Positions 7,665-16,112 of a stretch of DNA of 64,000 bases are shown here, in pieces. The DNA is taken from assembly GCF_016924665.1 (NCBI RefSeq), contig NZ_JAFFJT010000031.1, positions 1 to 64,000 of the forward strand. Direction: 5' to 3'. The notes beneath the pieces are model-generated. The model made no database searches. It saw nothing but the letters and a program-made list of their open reading frames with translations, and was not told where the DNA came from. Numbering within the stretch: the first letter of the stretch is position 1; each line of letters starts with the position of its first letter. Source of the stretch: Nocardioides sp. SYSU D00038. GTDB lineage: Bacteria > Actinomycetota > Actinomycetes > Propionibacteriales > Nocardioidaceae. Both the position numbers and the translations under genes were made by a program.

Positions 7665-8177
7665 ATGAGACGCGACCGGCGGGAGACCGAGTTCACCGAG
7701 TTCTTCGGAGCCAGCGCGCCGGGGCTGCGGCGCACGGCGTACCTCGTGGTGCGCGACTGGCACCTCGCCGAGGACCTCACCCAGCAGGCCATGGCCAAGC
7801 TGTACGCAGCGTGGGGCCGCACCCGGCCCGCCACCCGGCTGCCGTACGCCCGCCGGATCGTGGTCAACGAGTGCCTGTCGCACCTGCGGCGGCACCGGCC
7901 CGAGACCCCGACCGAGGTGCTGCCCGACCGTCCGGGCCGCGACCCCGAGCCGGTGCTCGACCTCGGCGCCGCGCTGGCGCTGCTGCCGCCGCAGCAGCGG
8001 GCGATCGTGGCACTGCGCTTCCTCGACGACCTGCCGGTCGCCGAGGTGGCACACCTGCTCGGCATCGCCGACGGCACGGTGAAGAGCCAGACCTCGCGCG
8101 CCCTCACCACCCTGCGCCGGCACCTGCCGTCGCTGGCACCCGCCCTCTCGGGGCTGACCACGGAGGATCCGCGATGA
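7665..8177 (+). CDS. SigE-family (ECF) RNA polymerase sigma factor
   Basis: This small sigma-70 family factor (170 residues from the ATG) has region 2 at about residues 10-75 (FTEFFGASAPGLRRTAYLVV, DWHLAEDLTQQA) and region 4 at about 105-155 (LGAALALLPPQQRAIVALRF, then the helix-turn-helix VAEVAHLLGIADGTVKS). It matches the actinobacterial SigE/SigE50 type. A GTG lies one codon earlier at 7662, but the AGGAAGGG site at 7653-7660 is better spaced for the ATG. Its last codons overlap the next gene (ATGA), which probably encodes its partner. Confidence 0.9.
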   Translation: MRRDRRETEFTEFFGASAPGLRRTAYLVVRDWHLAEDLTQQAMAKLYAAWGRTRPATRLPYARRIVVNECLSHLRRHRPETPTEVLPDRPGRDPEPVLDLGAALALLPPQQRAIVALRFLDDLPVAEVAHLLGIADGTVKSQTSRALTTLRRHLPSLAPALSGLTTEDPR

Positions 8178-9079
8178 CCCACGACGACCTGCAGACCCTG
8201 CTCCGCGAGCACGTCGCCCGCGACGAGCCGTCCACGATGCTGCCCCTCCCCGCGATCGGCGCCGGCCGGCGTCGCCTGCGGGCCCGCCGCGCCGTCGCCT
8301 CGGTGGCGACCGTGGCCGCGGTGGGCGCCCTCGCCGGGGTGGCCCCGGCGCTGCAGGGCCAGCTCACCGACGGCGGTGGCCGCGAGGTGGCCGCCATCGA
8401 CCCCCGCTCCCAGGCGGCGCTCGACGACTACGACGTGCGGCGGATGCCGGCGCTGATGGACGCCCACGTGCGGCCGGTGCTCGAGCGCGGCCAGCCCGCC
8501 CTCGGCGAGCCGGTGTTCAAGGCGTGGGACGACCAGGGCCAGTCGCTGCCGGAGAAGTACTGGCCCAGGGCCAGCGGGCTCGACGTCTCCTACGGCGACC
8601 GTCAGCACGAGTACGTCGTGTCGATCATGCACGCCCGCGGCGAGGCCGAGGGCGACCACGCCGCGGTGTGCGCCGACGACCTCGCCCAGGGCTACGCCCT
8701 CGAGTGCACCGCGACCACCGACGCCGACGGCAACGCGGTGGTGAGCCGGCTGGTGGCGCTCAAGCCGATGGCGCGCAACCCCCGAGCCGGCTGGATGACG
8801 GTCGACCGCGAGCGCCTCGAGACCGTGGGGCTGGACCGGCTGTTCTTCCAGCGGCAGGTCGAGGTGATCAAGTCCGAGACCCTGCTCACCCAGGCATCGG
8901 AGACCGTCAAGGCAACCGACCGCGACCCGGCCCGCGCCGGCTTCACCGCCTCGTACGCCGACCTGGCCGAGATCGGCAGCGACCCGGTGCTGGTGATGCC
9001 GCGGCCGCCGAAGGGCGAGAACGGCTGCGACGCCTGGACGATGCCGACCAAGGGCCTCGAGGGCGTCTCCTGCGAGTGA
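8174..9079 (+). CDS. Membrane-anchored protein encoded with the sigma factor (putative anti-sigma role)
   Basis: This 301-residue protein has a short cytoplasmic N terminus with MTHDDLQTLLREHVARDEPS, one transmembrane helix at about 40-60 preceded by arginines, and an extracellular domain of about 240 residues without recognised motifs. The arrangement (ATGA overlap after a SigE-type sigma gene, short cytosolic segment, one helix) fits a regulator of that sigma factor, but no zinc-binding anti-sigma motif is present. The role is inferred from position only. Two cysteines near residues 164 and 174 and another pair at the C terminus could form disulfides outside the cell. Confidence 0.7.
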   Translation: MTHDDLQTLLREHVARDEPSTMLPLPAIGAGRRRLRARRAVASVATVAAVGALAGVAPALQGQLTDGGGREVAAIDPRSQAALDDYDVRRMPALMDAHVRPVLERGQPALGEPVFKAWDDQGQSLPEKYWPRASGLDVSYGDRQHEYVVSIMHARGEAEGDHAAVCADDLAQGYALECTATTDADGNAVVSRLVALKPMARNPRAGWMTVDRERLETVGLDRLFFQRQVEVIKSETLLTQASETVKATDRDPARAGFTASYADLAEIGSDPVLVMPRPPKGENGCDAWTMPTKGLEGVSCE

Positions 9080-9115
9080 GTGACCCCCACGCGCCGCGGC
9101 CCTAGGCTGCGGCGC

Positions 9116-9721
9116 GTGGACTCACTCTCGCTGGCCTTCTCCAGCGGCTGGGCCAGCGGCGTCAACAGCTACCTGGTCGTGCTGGTGCTCGGCATCGCCG
9201 AGCGCGTCGGCGGCTTCGCCGAGGTGCCCGACGTGCTGGGCCGCTGGGAGGTGCTCGGGCTCGCGGGCCTGATGTACGCGATGGAGTTCGTGGCCGACAA
9301 GATCCCCGTCATCGACTCGACCTGGGACGTGATCTCCACCGCGATCCGGCCCACGGTCGGCGCGGTGCTCGGCGTGCTCGTGGCCGGCGAGGCCGGCTCG
9401 CTCCCCGAGGCCGTCGGCGGAGTGGTCGGCGGCGGCACCGCGCTGCTCTCGCACCTGGTCAAGGCCGGCGGCCGGCTGGCGATCAACTCCTCCCCCGAGC
9501 CGGTCACCAACATCGCGGCCAGCATCGCCGAGGACGTCGCGGTGCTGGGCGTGGTGTGGTTCGCGATCGAGCACCCGCGCACCGCGGCGGCCGTCGCCGC
9601 CGTGCTGCTGGTGGTCGGCCTGGTGCTGCTGTGGTTCGCGCTCCGGCTGGTCCGGCGCGGCTGGCGCCGGTGGCGCGGCCGCGGCTCGCCCCCAGCGGTG
9701 ACCGGGGCGACCGGGCCGTAG
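9116..9721 (+). CDS. DUF4126 family membrane protein
   Basis: This 201-residue integral membrane protein has four to five predicted helices and matches the DUF4126 pattern: FSSGWASGVNSYLVVLVLG at the N terminus, FVADKIPVIDSTWDVI near 60-75 and INSSPEPVTNIAASIAED near 123-140. The function is unknown. The GTG start follows TAGGCT (9103-9108) after 7 nt, indicating a leaderless transcript. An in-frame GTG at 9080 would overlap this promoter and is rejected. Its stop codon TAG is itself the beginning of the next gene's -10 hexamer. Confidence 0.85.
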   Translation: MDSLSLAFSSGWASGVNSYLVVLVLGIAERVGGFAEVPDVLGRWEVLGLAGLMYAMEFVADKIPVIDSTWDVISTAIRPTVGAVLGVLVAGEAGSLPEAVGGVVGGGTALLSHLVKAGGRLAINSSPEPVTNIAASIAEDVAVLGVVWFAIEHPRTAAAVAAVLLVVGLVLLWFALRLVRRGWRRWRGRGSPPAVTGATGP

Positions 9722-9731
9722 GGTGCCGCGC

Positions 9732-11033
9732 ATGGCGCGCGTGGTGGTGGTCGGTGGCGGCTTCGGCGGGCTCGCCTCCGCCGCCCGGCTGGCCAAGCTC
9801 GGCCACGAGGTGACGCTGCTCGAGGCCGGCGACACCCTCGGCGGTGCGCTCGGCACCGTGGCCCAGGACGGTTTCTCGTGGGACACCGGACCCACCTGGA
9901 CCACGCTGCCCGGCGTGCTGCGCGACCTGTTCCGCAAGTCCGGCCGCCCCCTCGACGCCGAGCTCGACCTGGTCGAGCTGCCCCTGCTGCGCGAACACCG
10001 CTTCGACGACGACTCGGTGCTGCGCCTGCCCGGCGGGTCCCGCGCCGCGCAGCTGGCCGCCGTCGACGAGCTGGGCCCGGGGCTGGGACGCCAGTGGGTC
10101 GACCACGTCGCGTCGTACGCCGACGCCTGGGAGGTGGTGCGTCGCGGCTACGCCGAGGCGCCGTGGGACCCCGACGCGGTGCCCAAGGAGCTCGCCGCCC
10201 TGCTCGACGGCCGCGAGACGCTGCACAAGCGGCTGCGCCGCACCTTCCGCGACGAGCGGCTGCGGCTGGTGGCCGCCCATGCCAGCGAGATGGAGGGCCA
10301 CGACCTGCGCAACGTGCCGGCCTGGGTGGGCCTCACCGCCTACCTCGAGCAGCGGTTCGGGGTCTGGACGGTCGACGGCGGTATGGGTCGCCTGGCCGAC
10401 GCGCTGACCGCGCGGCTCGCGACCCGCGGCGTCACCGTGGTGCTCGGATCGGAGGTCCGCGACCTCGTCGTCCGCGGGGGGCGGGCGGTCGCCGTCGACA
10501 CCCTGGCCGGCCAGGTCGACGCCGACGTCGTGGTGGTGGCGATCGACCCGCGGCGGCTGCCGGTGCTCGCCGAGCACGTGCGCGCCACGATGCCGGCGCT
10601 GCCGCCGGTGGTGGCGCACCTCGGGCTGGAGGGCGAGGTGCCCGACCTGCCCCACGAGGTGGTGCTGCACGGCGACCCCACGATCGTGGTCCGCACCGGG
10701 GGCACGGCTCCCGAGGGGCACCACGCCTGGACCGTGATGGCCCGCGGCCGCCTCGCCGAGGACCTGGTGATCGCCCTGGCCCGCACCGGCATCAAGGTGC
10801 GCCAGCAGGTCGTCACGCGCCTCGACCGCTCGGCCCGCGACCAGGTCGAGCTCTGGCGCGGCTCGCCGATGGGGGTGCTGTGGCAGGGCCGCCGCACGGT
10901 CCGCCAGCGCCTCGGCCCGCGCACCCCGGTGCCGGGCGTGCTGGCCGCCGGCGCCCACGCCGCCCCCGGCGGCGGCCTGGCCTTCGTCGGCCTGTCGGCG
11001 TCGCTGGTGGCGCAGGTGGTGGGCCCCGCCTGA
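9732..11033 (+). CDS. Phytoene-desaturase-like FAD-dependent oxidoreductase
   Basis: This 433-residue flavoprotein of the CrtI/amine-oxidase superfamily carries the N-terminal dinucleotide-binding VVVVGGGFGGLASA (about residues 5-18), EAGDTLGGALGT and the FSWDTGPTW motif seen in phytoene-desaturase-type enzymes. Near the C terminus GVLAAGAHAAPGGGLAFVGLS is the FAD-contacting end. No phytoene synthase or other carotenoid gene is adjacent, so a carotenoid substrate is not shown. The polyprenyl synthase 2.4 kb away is the only isoprenoid link. The ATG follows TAGGGT (9719-9724) by 7 nt. Confidence 0.83.
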   Translation: MARVVVVGGGFGGLASAARLAKLGHEVTLLEAGDTLGGALGTVAQDGFSWDTGPTWTTLPGVLRDLFRKSGRPLDAELDLVELPLLREHRFDDDSVLRLPGGSRAAQLAAVDELGPGLGRQWVDHVASYADAWEVVRRGYAEAPWDPDAVPKELAALLDGRETLHKRLRRTFRDERLRLVAAHASEMEGHDLRNVPAWVGLTAYLEQRFGVWTVDGGMGRLADALTARLATRGVTVVLGSEVRDLVVRGGRAVAVDTLAGQVDADVVVVAIDPRRLPVLAEHVRATMPALPPVVAHLGLEGEVPDLPHEVVLHGDPTIVVRTGGTAPEGHHAWTVMARGRLAEDLVIALARTGIKVRQQVVTRLDRSARDQVELWRGSPMGVLWQGRRTVRQRLGPRTPVPGVLAAGAHAAPGGGLAFVGLSASLVAQVVGPA

Positions 11034-11885
11034 CCGCTGGTCGAGCAGCGAGCGCCAGCGAGCGTCGTCGAGACCCGGTGAGCCGACCGCAGGACGCTGG
11101 TCGAGGTGCGAGGAGCCCTGGCGACGAGCCTCGAGACCCGGTGGGCCGAACGCCCTCCCTGTAGCGGGCGACTCCGGCGACGGGGCTCGGCCGGGGGCTG
11201 ACTGCGGGCTGGTGGGATCCGGCGGGCGGGTGACTGTGGTTGGTGGAGTGGGGTGCGGGGTGCCGCGCGGGGGTGGGCACTGCGGCTGCTGCGCGCCGGA
11301 CGTCGTTCGGCACTCGTTGCCGTGTCGCCGGACGCTGCCCTGCGGTTCCCCGGCGAACGCTTCGGCGCCACGCCGCCGTCTACGTGCCGAACGCCGCCCG
11401 TCGCTCCGCCGCCTCCGTGCGTGCGGCGCGGCAGCTCGCTGGTTGAGGAAGGCGTGCAACGCCTGTCTCGAAACCTAGTACGACGAACGCCCTCCGGTGG
11501 GGACGGCAGGGCGATCGGCCGTCTGGGGTCTCGACGGGCGCTCCTCGCTGGGGCTCGTCGCTGCTCGACCACCGGTGCCGCGCTGGTCGAGCAGCGAGCG
11601 TCGTCGAGACCCGGTGGGCCGAACGCCCGCTGTGGGACGGTCGGCGTCCAGTGCCCACCGCTGGTTGAGGAAGGACGAAGTCCTGTCTCGAAACCCGGTG
11701 AGGCAAGAGCCCTCCCGTCCCCACGTGGGGCGTTCGGCCGGCGGAGGTTTCGAGACAGTCGCTAGCGCGACTTCCTCAACCAGCGGCGGTGTCCCGCCTC
11801 GAGACCCGGTGAGGCAAGAGCCCTCCGTCCCCACGTAGGGCGTTCGGCCGGCGGAGGTTTCGAGACAGTCGCTGGCGCGACGTCC
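11034..11885. repeat. 852-bp non-coding cluster of palindromic repeats between convergent genes
   Basis: No gene is seen here. At least eight copies of one palindromic element are present: plus orientation at 11036-11076, 11096-11139, 11438-11475, 11582-11612 and 11660-11696; minus orientation at 11527-11572, 11746-11784 and 11866-11894 (running into the SIMPL gene). A half copy lies near 11784-11809. Each begins GCTGGTYGAG and ends CTCGARACC, with an inner hairpin of varying sequence. Opposed copies are separated by a conserved spacer containing CCGGTGAGGCAAGAGCCCT and GGGCGTTCGGCCGGCGG. The stretch 11140-11430 has only fragments of this spacer. Confidence 0.85.
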
Positions 11886-12482
11886 TCAACCAGCGTCGAG
11901 GGCGAAGGTGACCGTGACGGCTGCGGTGACCGTGGTCTCGCCGGGCTCGAGGGCGACGTCGGTCTTGGCGGCCGCGAGCTCGTGGAGCGCGGGGCCCGGA
12001 CCGGCGGGGGCGTCCTCGACGACCCGCTGGACCTCGCCCAGGGTGGCGCCGGCGAGGCCGGCGAGGTGCTCGGCGCGGGCGCGGGCATCGGCCATCGCGG
12101 CCTCGCGGGCCGCCGTACGCCCGGTGGTGGTGTCGGAGACCTCGAGTTGCACGCCGTCGACGGTGAGCCGGTCGCCCACCTCGGCGGCCAGCCGGGTCAG
12201 CAGCTCGCTCGCCCGGTCGAGGCCGGGGCAGGACACGACGAGCGCATGACGGGCCTCGAAGCCGGCCGGGCGCCCCTGGTCGTCGCGGGCCGGCCAGACG
12301 CTGAGGTCCTGGGAGCCGACGGTCAGGCCGCCCGCGGCGGAGACGATCGCAGCGCGGGTCGACTCGGCGCCGGCCAGCGCGTCACCCAGGCCGACCGCGC
12401 GGTGGGTGGCCGCGAGCCGCACCACCGCGCTGTCGGGCACCGCCCTGGCCGCGCCGCGGCCGGTGACGGTGACCGTGCGCAT
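11886..12482 (-). CDS. SIMPL domain protein
   Basis: This 198-residue SIMPL (DUF541) protein begins MRTVTVTGRGAARAVPDSAVV and has the family's repeated beta-alpha pattern, with a long Ala-rich helix (AAREAAMADARARAEHLAGLAG) near residues 120-141. No signal peptide is apparent, so it may be cytoplasmic, unlike many SIMPL proteins. It overlaps the MetF-type gene by one base (TGATG). Its final codons GCT GGT TGA are the first nine bases of an intergenic palindromic repeat, so the C terminus Ala-Gly-stop is repeat-derived. Confidence 0.85.
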   Translation of the reverse strand: MRTVTVTGRGAARAVPDSAVVRLAATHRAVGLGDALAGAESTRAAIVSAAGGLTVGSQDLSVWPARDDQGRPAGFEARHALVVSCPGLDRASELLTRLAAEVGDRLTVDGVQLEVSDTTTGRTAAREAAMADARARAEHLAGLAGATLGEVQRVVEDAPAGPGPALHELAAAKTDVALEPGETTVTAAVTVTFALDAG

Positions 12483-13375
12483 CAGGCGACCGTGAGGTTG
12501 AGGCGCGCGAAGATCTCCAGGGTCGCCTTGGACCGGTTGAGGGTGTAGAAGTGCAGGCCCGGCGCGCCGCCGTCGAGGAGCCGCTCGCAGAGCTCCGCGG
12601 CGAGCGCGATGCCCTCGGCGCGGACGGCGGCCGGGTCGCCCTCGTGGGCCGAGATCCGCGCGACGACGTCGTCGGGCACCGAGGTGCCGATGAGCTCGCC
12701 CTGGCGGCGGATGGCGTTGAGGTTCAGGATCGGCATGATGCCGGGCAGGATCGGCATGTCGACGCCGCGGGCGCGCACCCGGTCGACGAGCGCGAAGTAG
12801 TCGTCGGCCCGGAAGAACATCTGGGTCACCGCGAACTCCGCGCCGGCGCGGGCCTTGGCGACGAGCACGTCGGCGTCGTGGTCGAGCGACTCTGCCGACG
12901 GGTGCCCCTCGGGGAAGGCCGCGACGCCCACGGTGAAGTCGCCGCGCGAGCGGACCAGCTCGACCAGGTCGGTGGCGTAGGTCAGGCCGCCCTCGGTGGG
13001 GGTCCACGGCGCGCGCGGGCCGTCGCTGGGGTCGCCCCGCAGCACCATCACGTTGGCGATGCCGGCCTCCGCGAAGGAGTCGAGGATCCCCTCGAGCTCG
13101 CCGACCGTGTGGCCGACGCAGGTGAGGTGGGCCATCGGCACCATCGAGGTCTCGCGGGCGATCCGCCCGGTGATCCGCACGGTCTTGTCGCGCGTGGAGC
13201 CGCCGGCGCCGTACGTCACCGAGACGAACGTCGGGCGGTAGGGCTCCAGGGCGCGGATGGCGTCCCAGAGCTGCTCCTCCCCGGCCTCGTCCTTGGGCGG
13301 GAAGAACTCGAACGAGAACGAGCGCTCGCCCTGGGCGAGGAGCTCTCCGATACCGGGAGCACGGTCGGCACACAT
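12482..13375 (-). CDS. metF: Methylenetetrahydrofolate reductase (MetF type)
   Basis: This 297-residue TIM-barrel flavoenzyme reduces 5,10-methylene-THF to 5-methyl-THF for methionine synthesis. Family motifs are SFEFFPPKDEAGEE (about 20-33), FVSVTYGAGGSTRD (about 49-62), MAHLTCVGHT (about 80-89), NVMVLRGDP (about 107-115), FAVTQMFFRADDYFALVDR and PILPGIMPI. The length equals the bacterial MetF norm. TAGACT (complement of 13383-13388) lies 7 nt before the ATG, so the transcript is probably leaderless. It is divergent from the polyprenyl synthase gene and downstream-coupled to SIMPL. Confidence 0.95.
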   Translation of the reverse strand: MCADRAPGIGELLAQGERSFSFEFFPPKDEAGEEQLWDAIRALEPYRPTFVSVTYGAGGSTRDKTVRITGRIARETSMVPMAHLTCVGHTVGELEGILDSFAEAGIANVMVLRGDPSDGPRAPWTPTEGGLTYATDLVELVRSRGDFTVGVAAFPEGHPSAESLDHDADVLVAKARAGAEFAVTQMFFRADDYFALVDRVRARGVDMPILPGIMPILNLNAIRRQGELIGTSVPDDVVARISAHEGDPAAVRAEGIALAAELCERLLDGGAPGLHFYTLNRSKATLEIFARLNLTVA

Positions 13376-13439
13376 GGGGCCGAGTCTAGGAGTGCCGGGG
13401 TCGGACCGTGGGGGTTTCCCGCTCTGGGAGACTCTGCGC

Positions 13440-14516
13440 GTGGCGAACGACGCAGCGGCCTGGGACCAGGCGGGATTCCGCGACCGGGTGCAGCTGGCCC
13501 TCGACGGCTTCCTCGACTCCCAGGCGGAGCGGCTCGCGCCGCTGGGGCCCGACGCCGACCGGCTGCTCGCCGAGGCGCGCACCTCGGTCGCGGGCGGGAA
13601 GCGGCTGCGGGCGGCGTTCTGCTACTGGGGCCACCGCGCCCTCGCGCCCGGCGACGACGACGAGGACGCCCTCGTGCGCGCCTGCTCGGCGCTGGAGCTG
13701 CTGCACGCCAGCGCCCTGGTGCACGACGACTACATGGACGCCTCCGACCAGCGCCGCGGCCGCCCGGCCACCCACCGCCAGCTCGAAGCCGAGCACCGCG
13801 CGTCCGGCTGGCGTGGCGACCCCGAGCAGTACGGTGCGGCGGGCGCGATCCTGCTCGGCGACCTGCTGCTCGCCTGGGCCGACGAGATGCTGCGCCGCTG
13901 CGGGCTGCCGGCCGAGCGGGTGGCGGCCGCCCTCGACGTCTACGACCTGTGCCGCTCGGAGGTGATCACCGGGCAGTTCCTCGACGTCTCGGTGCAGGCC
14001 CGGGGCCGGGCCGACGTCGACACCGCGATGACGGTGTTGCGCTACAAGTCGGCCAAGTACTCCATCGAGCGCCCCCTCCACATCGGCGCCGCGCTGGCCG
14101 GCGCCGACCGCGAGGCCGCGGCCGCCCTGAGCGGCTTCGGCCTGCCGCTGGGCGAGGCCTTCCAGCTGCGCGACGACCTGCTCGGCGTGCTCGGCGACCC
14201 CGCCACCACCGGCAAGCCCGCCGGCGACGACCTGGTGGAGGGCAAGCGCACCGTGCTGGTCGCGCTGGCCCTCGACGCCCTGCCCGACGCCGACGCGAGG
14301 CTGCTCGACTCCTCGCTCGGCACCGCGCTGACCGCCGACCAGGTGACCCGGCTCGCCGGGCTGATCGAGGCCTCGGGCGCGCCCGCCCAGGTGGAGGCGG
14401 TCATCGACGAGCTGGTGGGCGTCGCGCTCGGCGCGCTCGACCGGGCCGACGTCGACGAGCACGCCCGCGGCGTGCTGCGGGGGCTGGCGGCCGCTGCTAC
14501 CCGGCGCGCCGTCTAG
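13440..14516 (+). CDS. Polyprenyl (isoprenyl) diphosphate synthase
   Basis: This 358-residue trans-prenyltransferase carries GGKRLR (52-57), the first aspartate-rich motif DDYMD (96-100), KSAKYSIERPL (about 203-213) and the second motif DDLLG (245-249), where the last aspartate is replaced by Gly. It condenses IPP with allylic diphosphates. Chain length (GGPP or longer) cannot be fixed from sequence. It aligns in context with mycobacterial idsA2, next to the metF-like gene and the pknL region. The GTG start follows GAGACT by 6 nt. Tandem hairpins lie just past the stop. Confidence 0.92.
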   Translation: MANDAAAWDQAGFRDRVQLALDGFLDSQAERLAPLGPDADRLLAEARTSVAGGKRLRAAFCYWGHRALAPGDDDEDALVRACSALELLHASALVHDDYMDASDQRRGRPATHRQLEAEHRASGWRGDPEQYGAAGAILLGDLLLAWADEMLRRCGLPAERVAAALDVYDLCRSEVITGQFLDVSVQARGRADVDTAMTVLRYKSAKYSIERPLHIGAALAGADREAAAALSGFGLPLGEAFQLRDDLLGVLGDPATTGKPAGDDLVEGKRTVLVALALDALPDADARLLDSSLGTALTADQVTRLAGLIEASGAPAQVEAVIDELVGVALGALDRADVDEHARGVLRGLAAAATRRAV

Positions 14517-14521
14517 GGGGA

Positions 14522-14601
14522 GGTTTCCCCGGTCCACCGGGGAAACCGTGACTTCTCGGCCGAAGTTCCGGCCGACAAGTCGGGGTTCTGGCCGAGAGGT
14601 C
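14522..14601. terminator. Two adjacent stem-loops between convergent genes
   Basis: The first hairpin (14522-14547) has perfect 11-bp arms, GGTTTCCCCGG and its complement, around TCCA. The second (14550-14601) pairs GACTTCTCGGCC with GGCCGAGAGGTC, with one mismatch. No T-run follows on either strand. The position 5-85 bp after the synthase stop, and facing the barstar stop at 14653, suggests bidirectional termination or mRNA 3' protection. Confidence 0.65.
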
Positions 14602-14652
14602 CGCGGGGCCGACGTCCAGCGAGCCCGGCACCGGGCCCGGCCAGCGCCGGCG

Positions 14653-15069
14653 TCAGTCCAGGTGGGGCACGTCGGCCAGGTCGGGGCCCTCGCCGCGCAG
14701 GAGGGTGCTGAACGCCGGCTCCTCGGCGCTGCGGTCGCGCAGCACCCCGAGCACCCCGGCGAACGCGGGCTCGTCCGCCCGCGCCAGCACCGACCAGCCG
14801 TCCCACAGCAGCACGGTCGGCGCGGTGAGGTCGGTGAGGCAGTCCCACAGGGCGTCGAGGTTGCGACCGTGCCAGTCGGGGAAGCCGAGGGCCACCCCCA
14901 GCTCGGCCAGCACGGCGGCGCGGTCGGGCAGCGGCCACCCGTCGACGTGGCCGAGGCGCGCGCCGGCCGCCTCCACGGCGTCCCGGACGACGGCCGGCTC
15001 GAAGGACGCGTGCCACCGGTAGACGCCGGGGGGCCGCCGGCCGGCCAGGAGCGCGGCGAGTCCGCTCAC
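14653..15069 (-). CDS. Barstar-family ribonuclease inhibitor
   Basis: This 138-residue protein has the barstar signature DWHGRNLDALWDCLTDL (about residues 64-80) followed by PTVLLWDGW and a C-terminal helix, as in intracellular inhibitors of barnase-type RNases. Family barstars are about 90 residues; this one has an N-terminal extension of roughly 15 and a longer C-terminal part. Its GTG start overlaps the RNase stop (GTGA), so toxin and inhibitor are translated in order from one mRNA. It is expected to protect the cytoplasm from the RNase encoded just upstream. Confidence 0.9.
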   Translation of the reverse strand: MSGLAALLAGRRPPGVYRWHASFEPAVVRDAVEAAGARLGHVDGWPLPDRAAVLAELGVALGFPDWHGRNLDALWDCLTDLTAPTVLLWDGWSVLARADEPAFAGVLGVLRDRSAEEPAFSTLLRGEGPDLADVPHLD

Positions 15070-15533
15070 CGCGCCACCCGCTCGAAGGAGTCGTAGTGGT
15101 CAGCGGTGTGGAAGAACTCCTCGGGCCCGCCCGTGACGATCCGCTCGGTACCCCGGGACCCGCCGCACGAGGGACCGATGACGGTGTACTCGCGGTAGTA
15201 CCCACGGTCGCGGCGCGGCAGGATCCCCTCGCGGTTGTGGAACACCGCCCCGTCCTTGCGACAGGGGAACGGGCCGCCCTGGTCGAGGACGGCGAGGGTG
15301 CCCTGGGCCAGCACCGGCAGGTCCTCCTCGCGGACCCACCTCAGCCCGGTCTCGTCGTCCACGTCGCCGGTCTCGGGCCGCTCCGACCCCGCGGTGGCCG
15401 AGGTCCCGGGTCCGGCCGGGTCCAGGCCGACGAGGTCGGCACCGCCGTCGCGCAGCCAGAGCACGACCGACAGCACCACCACCACGGCCAGCCCGACGGC
15501 GACCCGTCGGACGGTGCGCCGGTCCCACCGCAT
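15066..15533 (-). CDS. Exported or membrane-anchored guanyl-type ribonuclease (barnase/RNase Sa family)
   Basis: This 155-residue protein has an arginine-rich N terminus, a hydrophobic helix at 11-27 (signal or anchor) and a C-terminal microbial RNase domain from about 70. Catalytic residues by family comparison are Glu102 in VFHNREG, Arg114 in YYREYTV and His146 in ADHYDSF. Cys91 and Cys123 could pair as in RNase Sa. The barstar gene overlaps its 3' end. The pair occupies the slot between the polyprenyl synthase and Rv2175c-type genes. A role in competition or nutrient scavenging is inferred. CAGGAT 7 nt before the ATG is a possible -10. Confidence 0.9.
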   Translation of the reverse strand: MRWDRRTVRRVAVGLAVVVVLSVVLWLRDGGADLVGLDPAGPGTSATAGSERPETGDVDDETGLRWVREEDLPVLAQGTLAVLDQGGPFPCRKDGAVFHNREGILPRRDRGYYREYTVIGPSCGGSRGTERIVTGGPEEFFHTADHYDSFERVAR

Positions 15534-15558
15534 GCCGGTGATCCTGGCCCGGCGGACC

Positions 15559-15933
15559 TCAGAAGGCCATCGCCTGGGCGCGGCGCTTGACCTCCGACCC
15601 GCGGTTCTCGCGCAACGCGTCGATGGGCCGGCCCGGCAGGTCGGCGTCGGTGAACAGCCACGCGATGCACTCGCGGTCGTCGTAGCCGCCGTCGTGGAGC
15701 ACGACCAGCAGCCCCGGGAGGCCCTTGACCGGCAGCCCGTCCTGGATGAAGTCGGCCGGCACCTGCTGGCCGGCCCCGGGAGACGGGACGGCGGCCGCCA
15801 GCTCGTGGTCGCGGATCATCGTCTTGACCTTGCCGACGGTGACGCCGAGGGCCTTCGCGGTCGCGGCCCAGTCGAGCCACTCCGGGACGAGGGCGGCGAG
15901 GTCGGCGTCGGCGAGGCGGGGCTGCTCGGTCAT
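15559..15933 (-). CDS. Rv2175c-family DNA-binding protein
   Basis: This 124-residue protein has an N-terminal winged-helix-type DNA-binding region (WLDWAATAKALGVTVGKVKTMIRD, about residues 19-42) and a C-terminal domain containing GYDDRECIAWLFTDADLPGRPIDALRENRGSEVKRRAQAMAF, quoted here only as the family's hallmark ending in RRAQAMAF. In M. tuberculosis the homologue Rv2175c is a substrate of the kinase PknL. Here a PASTA kinase is encoded divergently 180 bp away, which fits the same pair. The start at 15933 is preferred over a longer frame that would cross the kinase promoter. Confidence 0.88.
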   Translation of the reverse strand: MTEQPRLADADLAALVPEWLDWAATAKALGVTVGKVKTMIRDHELAAAVPSPGAGQQVPADFIQDGLPVKGLPGLLVVLHDGGYDDRECIAWLFTDADLPGRPIDALRENRGSEVKRRAQAMAF

Positions 15934-16112
15934 GCCCCGATGGTCCCACCGGCCCCGCGGTCGCCGCCACACGGCCCACCACGGGCCCACCACCGGCCCC
16001 TCACCCGCTGCCACGGCACGCCGGGGGCCCACGCAGGCGTGCCCGGAGGGTCCGGCGTCCGTACGATTGGCCCGCCGGACCACTTCCCCGTCCGGATCGC
16101 AGGAGGGTCGCT

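Noticed and set aside
11212-11838. Small plus- and minus-strand frames in the repeat cluster
   Set aside because: Their translations are readings of the palindromic repeats (for example repeated VSRQ or RRDPVGRTP segments), with no ribosome sites or domains.
11036-11894. Insertion sequence remnant
   Set aside because: Repeats are palindromic and paired, but no transposase fragment or target duplication is visible; a non-autonomous element remains possible and is reported as a finding instead.
9732-14516. Carotenoid biosynthesis cluster
   Set aside because: A CrtI-like oxidoreductase and a polyprenyl synthase are close, but there is no phytoene synthase or cyclase, and MetF and SIMPL genes plus repeats intervene.
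14522-14601. Riboswitch or attachment site
   Set aside because: The two stem-loops lie between gene ends, not before a start, and show no known riboswitch core or flanking duplication.
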